Below, piece after piece: positions 18,588 through 26,639 of a stretch of 43,782 bases of DNA. The DNA comes from a virus, in the IMG/VR virus record IMGVR_UViG_3300035222_000020, positions 1-43,782 of that record; one strand, given 5' to 3'. The notes under the pieces were generated by a model that saw nothing but the letters and a program-made list of their open reading frames with translations, was not told the DNA's origin and did no database searches. The position numbers and the translations under genes were made by a program. Numbering within the stretch: the first letter of the stretch is position 1; every line of letters begins with the position of its first letter.

Positions 18588-19146
18588 TATTTCAAAACTA
18601 AAAATTAATAATACAGATATTGAAATTCAGTTAGATAAGTTTCCTATACAAACTCCGTTTATACCTAGAATAGATAGTAGACAAGCACATTTATTTTTAT
18701 GGTTAGGTAAGAAAGAAGAAGACATTGAAACATATAACCTTGCACAAAAGAATATTGGTGAAAAGATGTGGGTACATAATAAAACACCTAATACTTTTAT
18801 AAAAGGTGTAGGTATGTTTCATATCTATGATGATTATGTTATAGTAGGCTCTTTAAAGTACCCTGGTTATATGAGAAGTAAAAGCGCAATAGAAAGAAGA
18901 CGATTGATAAGAACAATGTGGTGTGAAACAATTAATATATTTAAAGATAGAAAGATATTATGTCCTTCTGGTTCTTATTTTGATTACTTACACTTATCTA
19001 TGAACCAAATGAAAGCACAAAAAGAACCTTACCATAGAGAGATAATGCAACAATTTGGTTTTGAAAAAGATGTAGTATATGACCACTTTTGGATTAGAGA
19101 TAAAGAAACAACAACTGGTTTGAATTGGATAAATTATGCAAATTAG
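18514..19146 (+). CDS. Unknown cassette protein C
   Basis: This 210-residue protein overlaps radical-SAM enzyme 2 by 74 bases and the next oxygenase by 11. Its middle has VGMFHIYDDYVIVGSLKYPGYMRSKSAIERRRLIRTMWCETINIFKDRKILCPSGSYFDYLHLSMNQ (about 98-165), a mix of beta strands and a basic helix. The end is YDHFWIRDKETTTGLNWINYAN. I do not recognise the family with confidence, and no HxD or CX3CX2C motif is present. In the cassette it may be a transferase or a binding partner, but the sequence does not show which. Confidence 0.62.
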   Translation: MSVFTNLRTDILKMYEYKETLSQPDISKLKINNTDIEIQLDKFPIQTPFIPRIDSRQAHLFLWLGKKEEDIETYNLAQKNIGEKMWVHNKTPNTFIKGVGMFHIYDDYVIVGSLKYPGYMRSKSAIERRRLIRTMWCETINIFKDRKILCPSGSYFDYLHLSMNQMKAQKEPYHREIMQQFGFEKDVVYDHFWIRDKETTTGLNWINYAN

Positions 19147-19714
19147 GTTTACAGATACAATAGATGTATTAGATAATTTCTTAACTGATAAAGAGTTAAT
19201 AAATCAGTTAAAAGAAGAAAGTAAAATTAATACTACAATTAAAGGACAAGATACATTTAATTTTACACCTTGTCAAAAGAAGTTTTGGGAAATTGCAAAT
19301 GTAACTATAGTAAATTATTGTCTTTCAAACAATATAGACTATAATAATATAGAGTTATCTAATTTTCAAAAAGGTAGATTAAAGAAGTACGACCAATCTA
19401 GTGTGACCAATCATCTATATGAACCACACCACGATAAGGTTGAAGGTGCTTTAATTTCTGCAATCTATTATATAGAAAGTGATTATACACCTGAAAAATG
19501 GGTAGGTGGTGAATTAAGTATATACAAAAATTTAACTTTTGCTGAATACCCTTATAATACCGTAAACATAGAACCTGTAGCTAATAGACTGATAATATTT
19601 CCTGGGTTTCTAGTACATAGAGTTAAACCATACTTTGGAATAAATCCGAGAACATCTTTAGTATTAGGATGGGAAGTAAAAGACCAACCAAAGACTGAAC
19701 CAATAATAGTGTAA
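19136..19714 (+). CDS. 2-oxoglutarate/Fe(II) oxygenase, prolyl-4-hydroxylase-like (1)
   Basis: This 192-residue protein has YEPHHDK (H98-x-D100), then GGELSIYKN, then FPGFLVHRVKPY (H161) and NPRTSLVLGWE (R172). This is the complete His-x-Asp...His iron triad plus the 2-oxoglutarate-binding Arg of the P4H-like double-stranded beta-helix family. The N-terminal IDVLDNFLTDKELINQLKEE is the usual leading helix of phage and bacterial P4H-like proteins. Such enzymes hydroxylate protein side chains or other substrates using O2. It overlaps the previous gene by 11 bases, and its stop shares a base with the next start (TAATG). In this context I infer hydroxylation of a peptide or a modified residue. 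Confidence 0.85.
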   Translation: MQIRFTDTIDVLDNFLTDKELINQLKEESKINTTIKGQDTFNFTPCQKKFWEIANVTIVNYCLSNNIDYNNIELSNFQKGRLKKYDQSSVTNHLYEPHHDKVEGALISAIYYIESDYTPEKWVGGELSIYKNLTFAEYPYNTVNIEPVANRLIIFPGFLVHRVKPYFGINPRTSLVLGWEVKDQPKTEPIIV

Positions 19715-20799
19715 TGGACTTAATAATTAAACCAACTGAATTGTGTAATTTCAAATGTACTTTTTGCTCAAGTACACAATTGACTAATGAGAAAAAGAAT
19801 TGGTTAAAACACGAACAAATATTTGAATTTCTAACAAGATTTCCACAAACTAAAACTATCATAGTAAATGGTGGGGATCCTTTGATGATGGAACCTGAAT
19901 ACTATTGGAAGATTATTAGATGGTTAGATGAAAGAGAATATACTACTTCACTTGCACTAACAACAAACTTATGGCCGTTTTATAAGAAACCTAGTTTATG
20001 GGTTGACTTATTTAATAACGATAGAATAGGAGTAACTACTTCTTTTCAATATGGTGGGGGAAGATTAAAAGGTGATTATTCTGAATTTACAGAAGAAGAC
20101 TTTTGGTTATGTTCAGACGCAATGAAAAAGTATGTTGGTTATAGACCAGATTTTATTTCAGTTATTACTAAAGAGAACGAACACAACGCAATTAAAAATG
20201 TTAAACTTGCAAAGTATATGTCAGAAGATAAAAAACCTGAAGGAACTTTACATACTTTTTGGAGAGAAGAGAAGACAGGTGTTGAGTGTAAGTTAAATTA
20301 TGCAATGATGAGTGGTGAACAAAAAGAACCATTTTTATTATCAGATATATATAATATATACACTAAAATTTATTTAGAAGGTTTAGCACCTTGGGAGTTT
20401 AATACAAAACAAATGATGTTGAGTATTAAAGATTGTTCTACTACTTGTCCTTTAAGTAGAAAGTGTGATGAAGGTATAAGATGTTTACAACCAGATGGAG
20501 ATTATTATAGTTGTGGTGCTTTCGGTGATGATAAAGATAAAGAGATAGATTTTAAAAAAGAAATGAAAGGTGAGTTTTTTACACCATTACAAGATGATGT
20601 TTCATTAATAAGTATGAAAAAATCTTGTTTTAGTTGTCCAATGTTTAATATATGTAATGGTTGTAGAAAGACAATAAAAGATTATCAACGAGCAGGAGTA
20701 ATAGAGAAACATTGTGAGAAAATGAAAAGATTAGGACCTGCAATATTAAAAGCAAATGGAAGTAATTTACAAATGACACCATATATAAGTGAAGCATAA
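19714..20799 (+). CDS. Radical SAM/SPASM enzyme 3
   Basis: This 361-residue protein has LCNFKCTFC (C11, C15, C18) and VNGGDPLMM (GGDP at 53-56), the radical-SAM cluster and SAM motifs. The C-terminus has CSTTCPLSRKCDEGIRCLQPDGDYYSCGAFGDD (from about residue 241) and CFSCPMFNICNGCRKTIKDY...EKHCEKMKRLG, a Cys-rich SPASM-like domain for auxiliary clusters. The stop TAA is directly followed by the ATG of the next oxygenase, so the two are likely co-translated. A radical-SAM plus P4H-like pair on each side suggests successive modification steps. Confidence 0.85.
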   Translation: MDLIIKPTELCNFKCTFCSSTQLTNEKKNWLKHEQIFEFLTRFPQTKTIIVNGGDPLMMEPEYYWKIIRWLDEREYTTSLALTTNLWPFYKKPSLWVDLFNNDRIGVTTSFQYGGGRLKGDYSEFTEEDFWLCSDAMKKYVGYRPDFISVITKENEHNAIKNVKLAKYMSEDKKPEGTLHTFWREEKTGVECKLNYAMMSGEQKEPFLLSDIYNIYTKIYLEGLAPWEFNTKQMMLSIKDCSTTCPLSRKCDEGIRCLQPDGDYYSCGAFGDDKDKEIDFKKEMKGEFFTPLQDDVSLISMKKSCFSCPMFNICNGCRKTIKDYQRAGVIEKHCEKMKRLGPAILKANGSNLQMTPYISEA

Positions 20800-21321
20800 A
20801 TGAGAAGAAGTCATTCCAATATAGAAAATGTTTTAATTAATGGAGTTTGGCCTACTTTGGATCCAGTACCATTTAGATTTTTTGATGGTATTGAAATACC
20901 ATTTAAAGCACAAGATGGATATAAAGTGGCAGTACATACACCAGATGTTGAGAAAGCTCTCAAAATGTGCCATACTTATTTAGGTGATAAATATATTAGT
21001 CAATTGTCTGGTAAGTTTAACTTATATGGACAACCAGAAATTATTAATGGAGTAGACAAAGGTTCGTTAAATTGGCATAATGATTTGAAAGAAGGAGCAA
21101 ATGTAGCAGCTCTTATGTATTTTACTGGAGCTAGTAATCCTGATACTGGAGGACATTTAGAAGTAAGAACTGCTGAGACAAAACAATTATCTGCTTTTTT
21201 ATATCCTGGTAAGTGTGATGTTATATTATTAAATCACAAAAGTACTTGGGAACATAAAATTGGAGAGTTTAAAGAAGCTGGGGTTGAAAGACTTACTGGT
21301 TATTTTGATTATAACATATGA
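20800..21321 (+). CDS. 2-oxoglutarate/Fe(II) oxygenase (2)
   Basis: This 173-residue protein has SLNWHNDLKEGANVAALMYF (H93-x-D95), TGGHLEVRT, KCDVILLNHKSTWEHKIGEF (H152) and GVERLTGYFDY (R164). That is the iron triad and the co-substrate Arg of the 2OG-Fe(II) superfamily. Little similarity to the oxygenase at 19136 is visible beyond the motifs, so it is a second, distinct enzyme. It starts immediately after the stop of radical-SAM enzyme 3, and its TGA overlaps the ATG of a 34-residue gene (ATGA). Confidence 0.8.
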   Translation: MRRSHSNIENVLINGVWPTLDPVPFRFFDGIEIPFKAQDGYKVAVHTPDVEKALKMCHTYLGDKYISQLSGKFNLYGQPEIINGVDKGSLNWHNDLKEGANVAALMYFTGASNPDTGGHLEVRTAETKQLSAFLYPGKCDVILLNHKSTWEHKIGEFKEAGVERLTGYFDYNI

Positions 21322-21422
21322 GCGAATTAGAGTTTTTTAAATTTATACAACAAATGGAAAAAGAAGTATACGATATTATACCATTCTTTGAGGAATTAGA
21401 TTATGACGAAGCAGAAAATTAA
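21318..21422 (+). CDS. 34-residue acidic small protein
   Basis: This short frame starts at an ATGA overlap with the oxygenase stop and ends 20 bases inside radical-SAM enzyme 4. The product is acidic and helical (begins MSELEFFKFIQQMEKEVYDI, ends EELDYDEAEN). Perfect stop-start coupling, in an operon where every other junction is coupled, argues that it is translated. It could be a small binding partner or leader-like peptide, or it may merely deliver ribosomes to the next start. It has no Cys and no repeat, so a RiPP core is unlikely. Confidence 0.55.
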   Translation: MSELEFFKFIQQMEKEVYDIIPFFEELDYDEAEN

Positions 21423-22374
21423 TTTATCAGTTAATCCATCTTATCATTGTAATTTTAGATGTTCTTGGTGTTATCTTACACCTGAACAATTAGGCGATAC
21501 TAAAACTATAAGTGATGAAAGATTAAATGAATTACTAGCAGAAGTTTCTGCTCATAGAGAAATTAATCATATTGATTTATATGGTGGTGAGATTGGTATA
21601 TTAAAGAAAGAACAATTAAAGAACATCACAGAAGTTATTAGACTTTATTATAAAGATAGAATTAATATCAATACAAATTTATCTGTATTAAGAGAAGAAT
21701 TTTTTAATCCCGATTATTATTTAAGTGTTAGTTATGATTTAGAGACTAGACAAGACTATGAAAAAGTTAAAGATAATATGGCGAAACTTCCAGTTGATTT
21801 TTCTATATTATGCTTAGCAACAAGAGAAGTGTTGAGCCGCTCTAGCGAACATTGGTGGCAAACATTTAATAATATTAACAAGTTGAGTATAGACCAACAT
21901 AAAGAATCTCATCTTAAAAGTGTAGAATTAAAACCTTATAGTTCTAATCAAGCAAATGACCAAAAGATAACACATACAGAATTTGAAAACAAAGTTTTAG
22001 ATTTATTAATGCTGGAAAAGGGATCAAAAGATGGTGATTATAATTTTGTAAATAGAGATAAAATAATAGACTCGTTAAGTGGAAAATATAACGCTTATAG
22101 TGATGACCACTTATATATTACACCAAATGGTAAATTCGCTGTATTGGAATTTGATAAAGACGATAGAGAATACTTTTTAGAATTAAATAGTTTTAAAGAA
22201 TACGAAGATTGGTGTATAAAAGAAAAAGAAAAGACCATATCAGATATTTGTAAAAAATGTGAATACCTAGGCGGTTGTTTAACTGAACATTACAAGTATG
22301 TTGATAATTTAAAAGATGGTTGTAATGGATACAAGTATGTTTTGGATACTTATCAGTTTAAATATGGCAAATAG
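21403..22374 (+). CDS. Radical SAM enzyme 4
   Basis: This 323-residue protein has HCNFRCSWCYL (C16, C20, C23) and LYGGEIGIL (GGE at 61-63). The core continues with ININTNLSVL and YLSVSYDLE, typical barrel strands. The C-terminal Cys set is reduced: ICKKCEYLGGCLTEHYKYVDNLKDGCNGYKYV (about 285-317), closer to a Twitch-type or single auxiliary-cluster domain than to a full SPASM domain. A GAGG ribosome site lies inside the small upstream gene. It is the fourth and shortest radical-SAM protein of the cassette. The substrate is unknown. Confidence 0.83.
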   Translation: MTKQKINLSVNPSYHCNFRCSWCYLTPEQLGDTKTISDERLNELLAEVSAHREINHIDLYGGEIGILKKEQLKNITEVIRLYYKDRININTNLSVLREEFFNPDYYLSVSYDLETRQDYEKVKDNMAKLPVDFSILCLATREVLSRSSEHWWQTFNNINKLSIDQHKESHLKSVELKPYSSNQANDQKITHTEFENKVLDLLMLEKGSKDGDYNFVNRDKIIDSLSGKYNAYSDDHLYITPNGKFAVLEFDKDDREYFLELNSFKEYEDWCIKEKEKTISDICKKCEYLGGCLTEHYKYVDNLKDGCNGYKYVLDTYQFKYGK

Positions 22375-23158
22375 AGCATTTTGTATTGGTAATGGAAGAA
22401 GTAGAAAAGGTTTTGATTTAAAAACTTTAAAACCTCGTGGTGTAATATTAGGTTGTAATAATCTTTATAAAGATTTTGTACCAGATATATTGGTTGCAAA
22501 AGACGCTCCAATTATGCACCACATTTATAATTCTGGATATTGTTATACAGCTAAATGTTTTTTTAAAAATTGGATAACGATACCTGAAGCTAAATTTGAA
22601 ACTACACTACACAAGTTATTTCCTGGGTATAGACATTTAAGAGCAATAAGAAAATCAGGTCAGTTAATAGAAAATGGTAGAGCAGGTTCAAGTGAGTTTG
22701 TATTACACGGATATAATGATGAAGAAACTAAAAAGAATATGGTATGTGTAAGTTGGTCTACAAAAGATTATGTTATTAATATAGCAGACATAGTAAGAGA
22801 CGCCGAACAAATGGATTGGTCATCAGGTCCTTTAAGTGGTTATATTGCTTGTAAAGATATTAGAGAATTAAAAGAAGTCTATCTAGTTGGACACGATTTA
22901 TATAGTGTGGGTAAAGGATTTAATAATATATATGCAGGACAGAAATTTTATAAAAAAGATACGCACCCTAGTAATTATTATGTACAAGGTTGGATACTAG
23001 AATGGAAACAATTGTTTAAGTGGTATCATTGGATTAAATTTTATAAAGTTAACAAAAAAAGTTATTTAAATATAAACATTCCTGAATGGAGCGATTGTAA
23101 AAATTTGGAGTATATAAGTTATGAAAGAATGGAAGCTCAAACAAGAAATTTACCATAG
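22364..23158 (+). CDS. Protein with nucleotide-binding-like IGNGRSRKG N-terminus
   Basis: I choose the ATG at 22364 (MANRAFCIGNGRSRKGFDL), giving 264 residues. An upstream ATG at 22316 would add 16 residues encoded by the end of radical-SAM enzyme 4, and it has no better ribosome site. The N-terminus, with FCIGNGRSRKGFDLKTLKPRGVILGCNNLYKDFVPDILVAKDAPIMHHI, recalls the DUF115/MptE-like and glycosyltransferase-associated fold (IGNGPS...G.N..Y....D..V..D). KDIRELKEVYLVGHDLYSVG is a second strand-helix unit, near residue 180. Related phage proteins exist, but no activity is established that I can cite. It may act on surface sugars or provide substrate for the cassette. Function is unknown. Confidence 0.65.
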   Translation: MANRAFCIGNGRSRKGFDLKTLKPRGVILGCNNLYKDFVPDILVAKDAPIMHHIYNSGYCYTAKCFFKNWITIPEAKFETTLHKLFPGYRHLRAIRKSGQLIENGRAGSSEFVLHGYNDEETKKNMVCVSWSTKDYVINIADIVRDAEQMDWSSGPLSGYIACKDIRELKEVYLVGHDLYSVGKGFNNIYAGQKFYKKDTHPSNYYVQGWILEWKQLFKWYHWIKFYKVNKKSYLNINIPEWSDCKNLEYISYERMEAQTRNLP

Positions 23159-23558
23159 ACTAAATCCTACTCACTCGGATATGTTAATGGATAAAGAGAT
23201 ATCCTTAATATGGGGTGACCAAGATATAATAGATTACGCTATTAAACATTGGAACGAAAGAGTAGATAAGTTTATATATCCTGCAAAGAGTTATTGTGTA
23301 GCGATATGTTATGCGAAGTGGATAGAGAGAGATTATGGAGATAACTTTTGGGACTTATTAAATGACCAAGCGTTATTGTATAGTAATGACCCATACTTTG
23401 AAATATATAAAGACAAGAAACATATTTACAATCCAATAATATCTGCTTTCCCAGAGGATGAAACTTTAGGAATGATACCTGATATTAGGGATTGGTATGA
23501 AAAAGAAATAAGATACGATACTGGAATTAGTATAAATAGTAAATATAAGGAGAAATAA
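23121..23558 (+). CDS. Unknown cassette protein D
   Basis: This 145-residue protein overlaps the previous gene by 38 bases and has a GGAG site 10 bases before its ATG. It is rich in Asp, Tyr and Trp, with DMLMDKEISLIWGDQDIIDYAIKHWNERVDKFIYPAKSYC and a DPYFEIYKDKKHIYNPIIS stretch. No known motif is visible and no membrane segment. The late promoter for the next transcription unit lies inside its last codons, which marks it as the last gene of the cassette. Confidence 0.6.
   Translation: MKEWKLKQEIYHRLNPTHSDMLMDKEISLIWGDQDIIDYAIKHWNERVDKFIYPAKSYCVAICYAKWIERDYGDNFWDLLNDQALLYSNDPYFEIYKDKKHIYNPIISAFPEDETLGMIPDIRDWYEKEIRYDTGISINSKYKEK
23531..23538 (+). promoter_or_regulatory. T4-type late promoter TATAAATA (intragenic)
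   Basis: A perfect octamer sits inside the end of the preceding gene, 30 bases before the ATG at 23561. This is the same spacing as at the other late promoters. It restarts late transcription after the cassette. Confidence 0.75.
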
Positions 23559-23560
23559 TT

Positions 23561-23821
23561 ATGGCTATTAAGATTAATGGAAAAGACTATGATGAAACGA
23601 AGTTTGACGACAAGACTAAAAATTATGTCATTGCTCGTCAGGAACTTGTTCAAAATCGTGCTAGGTTGGAGATTGAAGCGGAAAAAATTGAGGTATTGAT
23701 AAGATTTTATAATACTAAAATTTGTGAATTCTTAGGAATTGACCCCAATGCTCCTAAAGATAATACCGTAGAAACAAAAACACCAATATTAGAACCAAAA
23801 ACAGAAAATAAAGTAAAGTAG
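23561..23821 (+). CDS. Small DUF6447-like protein
   Basis: This 86-residue protein begins MAIKINGKDYDETKFDDKTKNYV, followed by a helix of about 35 residues (ARQELVQNRARLEIEAEKIEVLIRFYNTKI) and a Pro/Thr/Lys-rich tail. The short 'INGK.Y' hairpin plus helix resembles small proteins of T4-like marine phages (DUF6447 type). The function is not known. It has an AAGGAG ribosome site and its own late promoter. Confidence 0.62.
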   Translation: MAIKINGKDYDETKFDDKTKNYVIARQELVQNRARLEIEAEKIEVLIRFYNTKICEFLGIDPNAPKDNTVETKTPILEPKTENKVK

Positions 23822-23830
23822 AGATATTAA

Positions 23831-24172
23831 ATGGCGGCGATTGCTAACTTACGAATAGACCAAGGCACTACATTTTCAAGCAATATTAGTTTAGCAGGAG
23901 ATGATGGAAAGGCTTGGGATTTGACTGGATATACCATAGAAGCTAAATGTGCTAAAGGGTATGAAAGTACAAAAACAAGAATTGCTATGACGACTGCTGT
24001 AGCGAATCCACTAACAGGAATTATCACATTATCATTAACTTCAGCACAGACAGCGGCTTTAGACGCACCAACTAGATATGTCTATGATGTAGAAGTTACT
24101 AGGACAGCAGATAGCGTAGTTACCAGGGTTATAGAAGGGATTATAACCGTTCGCCCTAATGTTACCGTTTAA
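23831..24172 (+). CDS. Small beta-rich virion protein
   Basis: This 113-residue protein begins MAAIANLRIDQGTTFSSNISL, then WDLTGYTIEAKCAKGYEST and a repeated strand pattern ending VIEGIITVRPNVTV. RIDQGTTF...DLTGYT is typical of small beta-sandwich proteins in marine phage tail-fibre regions, similar in style to receptor-binding-protein adaptor domains. It probably forms part of the fibre or baseplate periphery. It starts 10 bases after the previous stop. Confidence 0.62.
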   Translation: MAAIANLRIDQGTTFSSNISLAGDDGKAWDLTGYTIEAKCAKGYESTKTRIAMTTAVANPLTGIITLSLTSAQTAALDAPTRYVYDVEVTRTADSVVTRVIEGIITVRPNVTV

Positions 24173-24209
24173 ATTCTTTAATAGTAATTAGTTTTCAGTT
24201 CCTAATTGG

Positions 24210-24217
24210 TATAAATA
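24210..24217 (+). promoter_or_regulatory. T4-type late promoter TATAAATA
   Basis: A perfect octamer lies 30 bases before the GTG start at 24240, with AAGGGAG as ribosome site. Confidence 0.78.
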
Positions 24218-24239
24218 TTAACAATAAGGGAGAAAACAA

Positions 24240-24497
24240 GTGTCTCAAATAAAAGCTAGAATAGACTCAACGATTAGTAGACCTCAGCAAGTATCAGTTA
24301 CTATGCCTGCAGGAGCAGCTGCTCAAACTGCTGTTACTAATTCAACTTTGAAGCTAAGACTTTTAGCAGATGTTGACTCAACTTCTTTATTAGATGGTTC
24401 AATGATTCAATATTCTTCAACAAGTGATAAATTTGTTGTAAGAGACGAAATCACAACTACAACAGGTTCAATAACACTAAACGGTGGTTCATATTAA
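24240..24497 (+). CDS. Small virion protein, GTG start
   Basis: This 85-residue protein uses GTG as start, supported by AAGGGAG nine bases upstream and by a late promoter at standard spacing. The sequence SQIKARIDSTISRPQQVSVTMPAGA and LADVDSTSLLDGSMIQYSSTSDKFVVRDEI resembles short marine phage fibre proteins. The motif LADVD.T....DG..I.Y....DKF is common in these fibre stalk segments. It probably belongs to the fibre. No other function can be seen. Confidence 0.65.
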   Translation: MSQIKARIDSTISRPQQVSVTMPAGAAAQTAVTNSTLKLRLLADVDSTSLLDGSMIQYSSTSDKFVVRDEITTTTGSITLNGGSY

Positions 24498-24513
24498 AGA
24501 GAGAGAATAATCT

Positions 24514-26256
24514 ATGTCAACAATAATAAAGATAAAAAGAAGTTCAACAACAGACAAACCTAGTATATTAAAACTTGGAGAATTAGCTTTATCATATGGA
24601 ACAGGAACTGCAGGAAATCATGGAGATAGATTATTTGCTGGTACAGGTGGGGTTGACGGAAGTGGTAACGCAAATGATATTGATGTAATTGGTGGTAAGT
24701 ATTTTACAACTTTATTTCCAACTACAAACGGTACCGTTACTGCTGAAAAATTAATAACAACAGATTCAAACAATAGAATTGACCAATTGGTAGTTGGTAA
24801 CGCACTTGCCGATTCAGGTCAATTGACATTTAACGAAGCATTAAACAACGGTTCAAATAATGTTGTTTTAAAAGCTCCGTTATCATTAACAAATTCATCT
24901 ACACTTTTATTACCTGATGGTGCTGGAAGTGCTGGACAATTTTTAAAAGTAACCACAGCAAGTGGTTCAGAAGCTCAATTAGGATTTGATGATGTAGATA
25001 CTACATTAACTATCCAAGATAGTGCTGCTGCTACAATTAACTATCAAACAAATGCTACTTTATTATTAACTGGTGATGGAACAATTGATACAGCGGTTAC
25101 TGCAAACACGGTTACAATAAAAGTACAAGACGCTTCAATTGGAACAACTCAACTTACAGACGGTGGTGTAACTAATGTTAAATTAGCAAATACTGACACA
25201 ACATTAGGTTCTACTGCTTTAACTCTTGGTCAAACGGTTACTGATATTGCAGGATTAACAAGTGCTGTTGTTGATGACTTGACTTTAAATGGAGTTGATA
25301 TTTCAACAACTGCTGGTAATAAAGACATTACTTTAACTCCACACGGAACTGGTGTTGTTACCGTACCTAGTGGATATAAAGATAGAGCAGGTTTTGGTTC
25401 TGACGCATTAGCAACTAAAGAGTATGTTGATGGATTTACTTCAGGATTAGATGTTAAAGAAAGTTGTAGAATTACTACAACAGCTAATTTAACGGTTACT
25501 TATGACCAAATAAATGCTAGATTAGATAATGCTGATACTCAAGCGGCTATAACATTGGATGGTGTTGCATTAGCATTAAACGATAGAGTTTTAGTTAAAG
25601 ACCAAACAGAAAAAAGACAAAATGGAATTTATTATGTATCAATCATAGGTGATGGTTCTACTAACTGGAGATTGGTAAGAGCTACAGACGCAAATAGTGG
25701 AGCTAAATTAACAGGTGGTTCATTTACTTTTGTTGAAGAAGGAACGGTTAATAGTGATAATGGTTATACATTTACTCACTCTGGTTCACCTACAATGTCT
25801 GATGGTACTTTATCAAACAATACAGAATTAGGAGTATCTCAATTTTCTGGTGCTGGACAAATAGTTGCTGGTTTAGCTCTTGTAAAAGCAGGAAATACTT
25901 TAGATGTAAATGTAGATGATTCTTCAATTCAAGTTATATCAGACAAAATACAAATTAAAGCTTTAGGAATTACAAACGCTATGTTAGCAGGAAGTATTAC
26001 TGCTGCTAAACTTGATAATCCTAACATTACATTAGCAAGTGATAGTGATACAGGTAGTCCTAGTACAGCTATAGAAGGAACTTTAACATTAACTGGTGGA
26101 GAAGGAATTGATACTTCTGCTTCTGGTTCAACAATAACAATTACTGGAGAAGACGCTACGATAACAAATAAAGGAATCGCTTCTTTTGATACTGACACTT
26201 TCACGGTAACAAGTGGTGCTGTTGCGGCACATACAATTGATGGTGGACCATACTAA
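24514..26256 (+). CDS. Tail-fibre-like protein
   Basis: This 580-residue protein starts TIIKIKRSSTTDKPSILKLGELALSYGTG, the N-terminal pattern (IKRSST...P..L..GELA.S) of many marine phage tail-fibre and tropism proteins. The body is Gly/Thr/Asn-rich with repeats such as QLTDGGVTNVKLAN, ALGITNAMLAGSITAAKLDNPNI and a VLVKDQTEKRQNGIYYV segment (about 365-381) typical of fibre domains. It ends in GAVAAHTIDGGPY. The last base of its stop is the first base of the next ATG, so the two are probably made together. Confidence 0.75.
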   Translation: MSTIIKIKRSSTTDKPSILKLGELALSYGTGTAGNHGDRLFAGTGGVDGSGNANDIDVIGGKYFTTLFPTTNGTVTAEKLITTDSNNRIDQLVVGNALADSGQLTFNEALNNGSNNVVLKAPLSLTNSSTLLLPDGAGSAGQFLKVTTASGSEAQLGFDDVDTTLTIQDSAAATINYQTNATLLLTGDGTIDTAVTANTVTIKVQDASIGTTQLTDGGVTNVKLANTDTTLGSTALTLGQTVTDIAGLTSAVVDDLTLNGVDISTTAGNKDITLTPHGTGVVTVPSGYKDRAGFGSDALATKEYVDGFTSGLDVKESCRITTTANLTVTYDQINARLDNADTQAAITLDGVALALNDRVLVKDQTEKRQNGIYYVSIIGDGSTNWRLVRATDANSGAKLTGGSFTFVEEGTVNSDNGYTFTHSGSPTMSDGTLSNNTELGVSQFSGAGQIVAGLALVKAGNTLDVNVDDSSIQVISDKIQIKALGITNAMLAGSITAAKLDNPNITLASDSDTGSPSTAIEGTLTLTGGEGIDTSASGSTITITGEDATITNKGIASFDTDTFTVTSGAVAAHTIDGGPY

Positions 26257-26639
26257 TGGCTTATCAAGTAATAAAACCAAAACGAAGTTTTACCGCTTCA
26301 TCTATTCCTGGGACAGGTGATTTAGAAATTGGTGAATTAGCAATGAATCTTACTGATGGTAAGTTTTATTCTAAACTCAATTCAAGTACCGTTAAAGAAA
26401 TGGGTGGTGCTACAGCAATTGATATAGACACCGTATTAAGTGCAGGAGCTATTTCAACAAATGATTTAGTTTTTAATAATGCAAATATAGTATTTGAAGG
26501 TGCTACAGCTGATTCGTATGAAACAACTTTATCGGTTGAGGATCCAACAGGAGATAGAACCGTTAAGTTACCAGATTCAAGTGGAACATTAGCTTTAGCA
26601 GGAGATATTCTTGCTTTTGCTGTTGTATTTGGAGGATAA
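26256..26639 (+). CDS. Short fibre-like protein
   Basis: This 127-residue protein is translationally coupled to the previous fibre gene (TAATG). It starts AYQVIKPKRSFTASSIPGTGDLEIGELAMNLTDGKFYSKL, again the GELA...DGK.Y.K pattern, and ends in a hydrophobic AGDILAFAVVFGG. It also contains FEGATADSYETTLSVEDPTGDRTVKLPDSSGTL, a stalk repeat like that in the protein at 12138. It may be a short fibre or a connector. Confidence 0.68.
   Translation: MAYQVIKPKRSFTASSIPGTGDLEIGELAMNLTDGKFYSKLNSSTVKEMGGATAIDIDTVLSAGAISTNDLVFNNANIVFEGATADSYETTLSVEDPTGDRTVKLPDSSGTLALAGDILAFAVVFGG

Noticed and set aside
22316-22363. Upstream start for the IGNG protein
   Set aside because: The extra 16 residues are the out-of-frame end of the radical-SAM gene, and the conserved-looking N-terminus begins at the 22364 methionine.
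13934-22374. Radical-SAM genes as auxiliary metabolic genes for host cofactor synthesis
   Set aside because: C-terminal Cys sets are SPASM/Twitch-like, typical of peptide or protein modification. The genes are embedded in late structural genes beside a repeat-tailed virion protein. The idea remains possible but is less likely.
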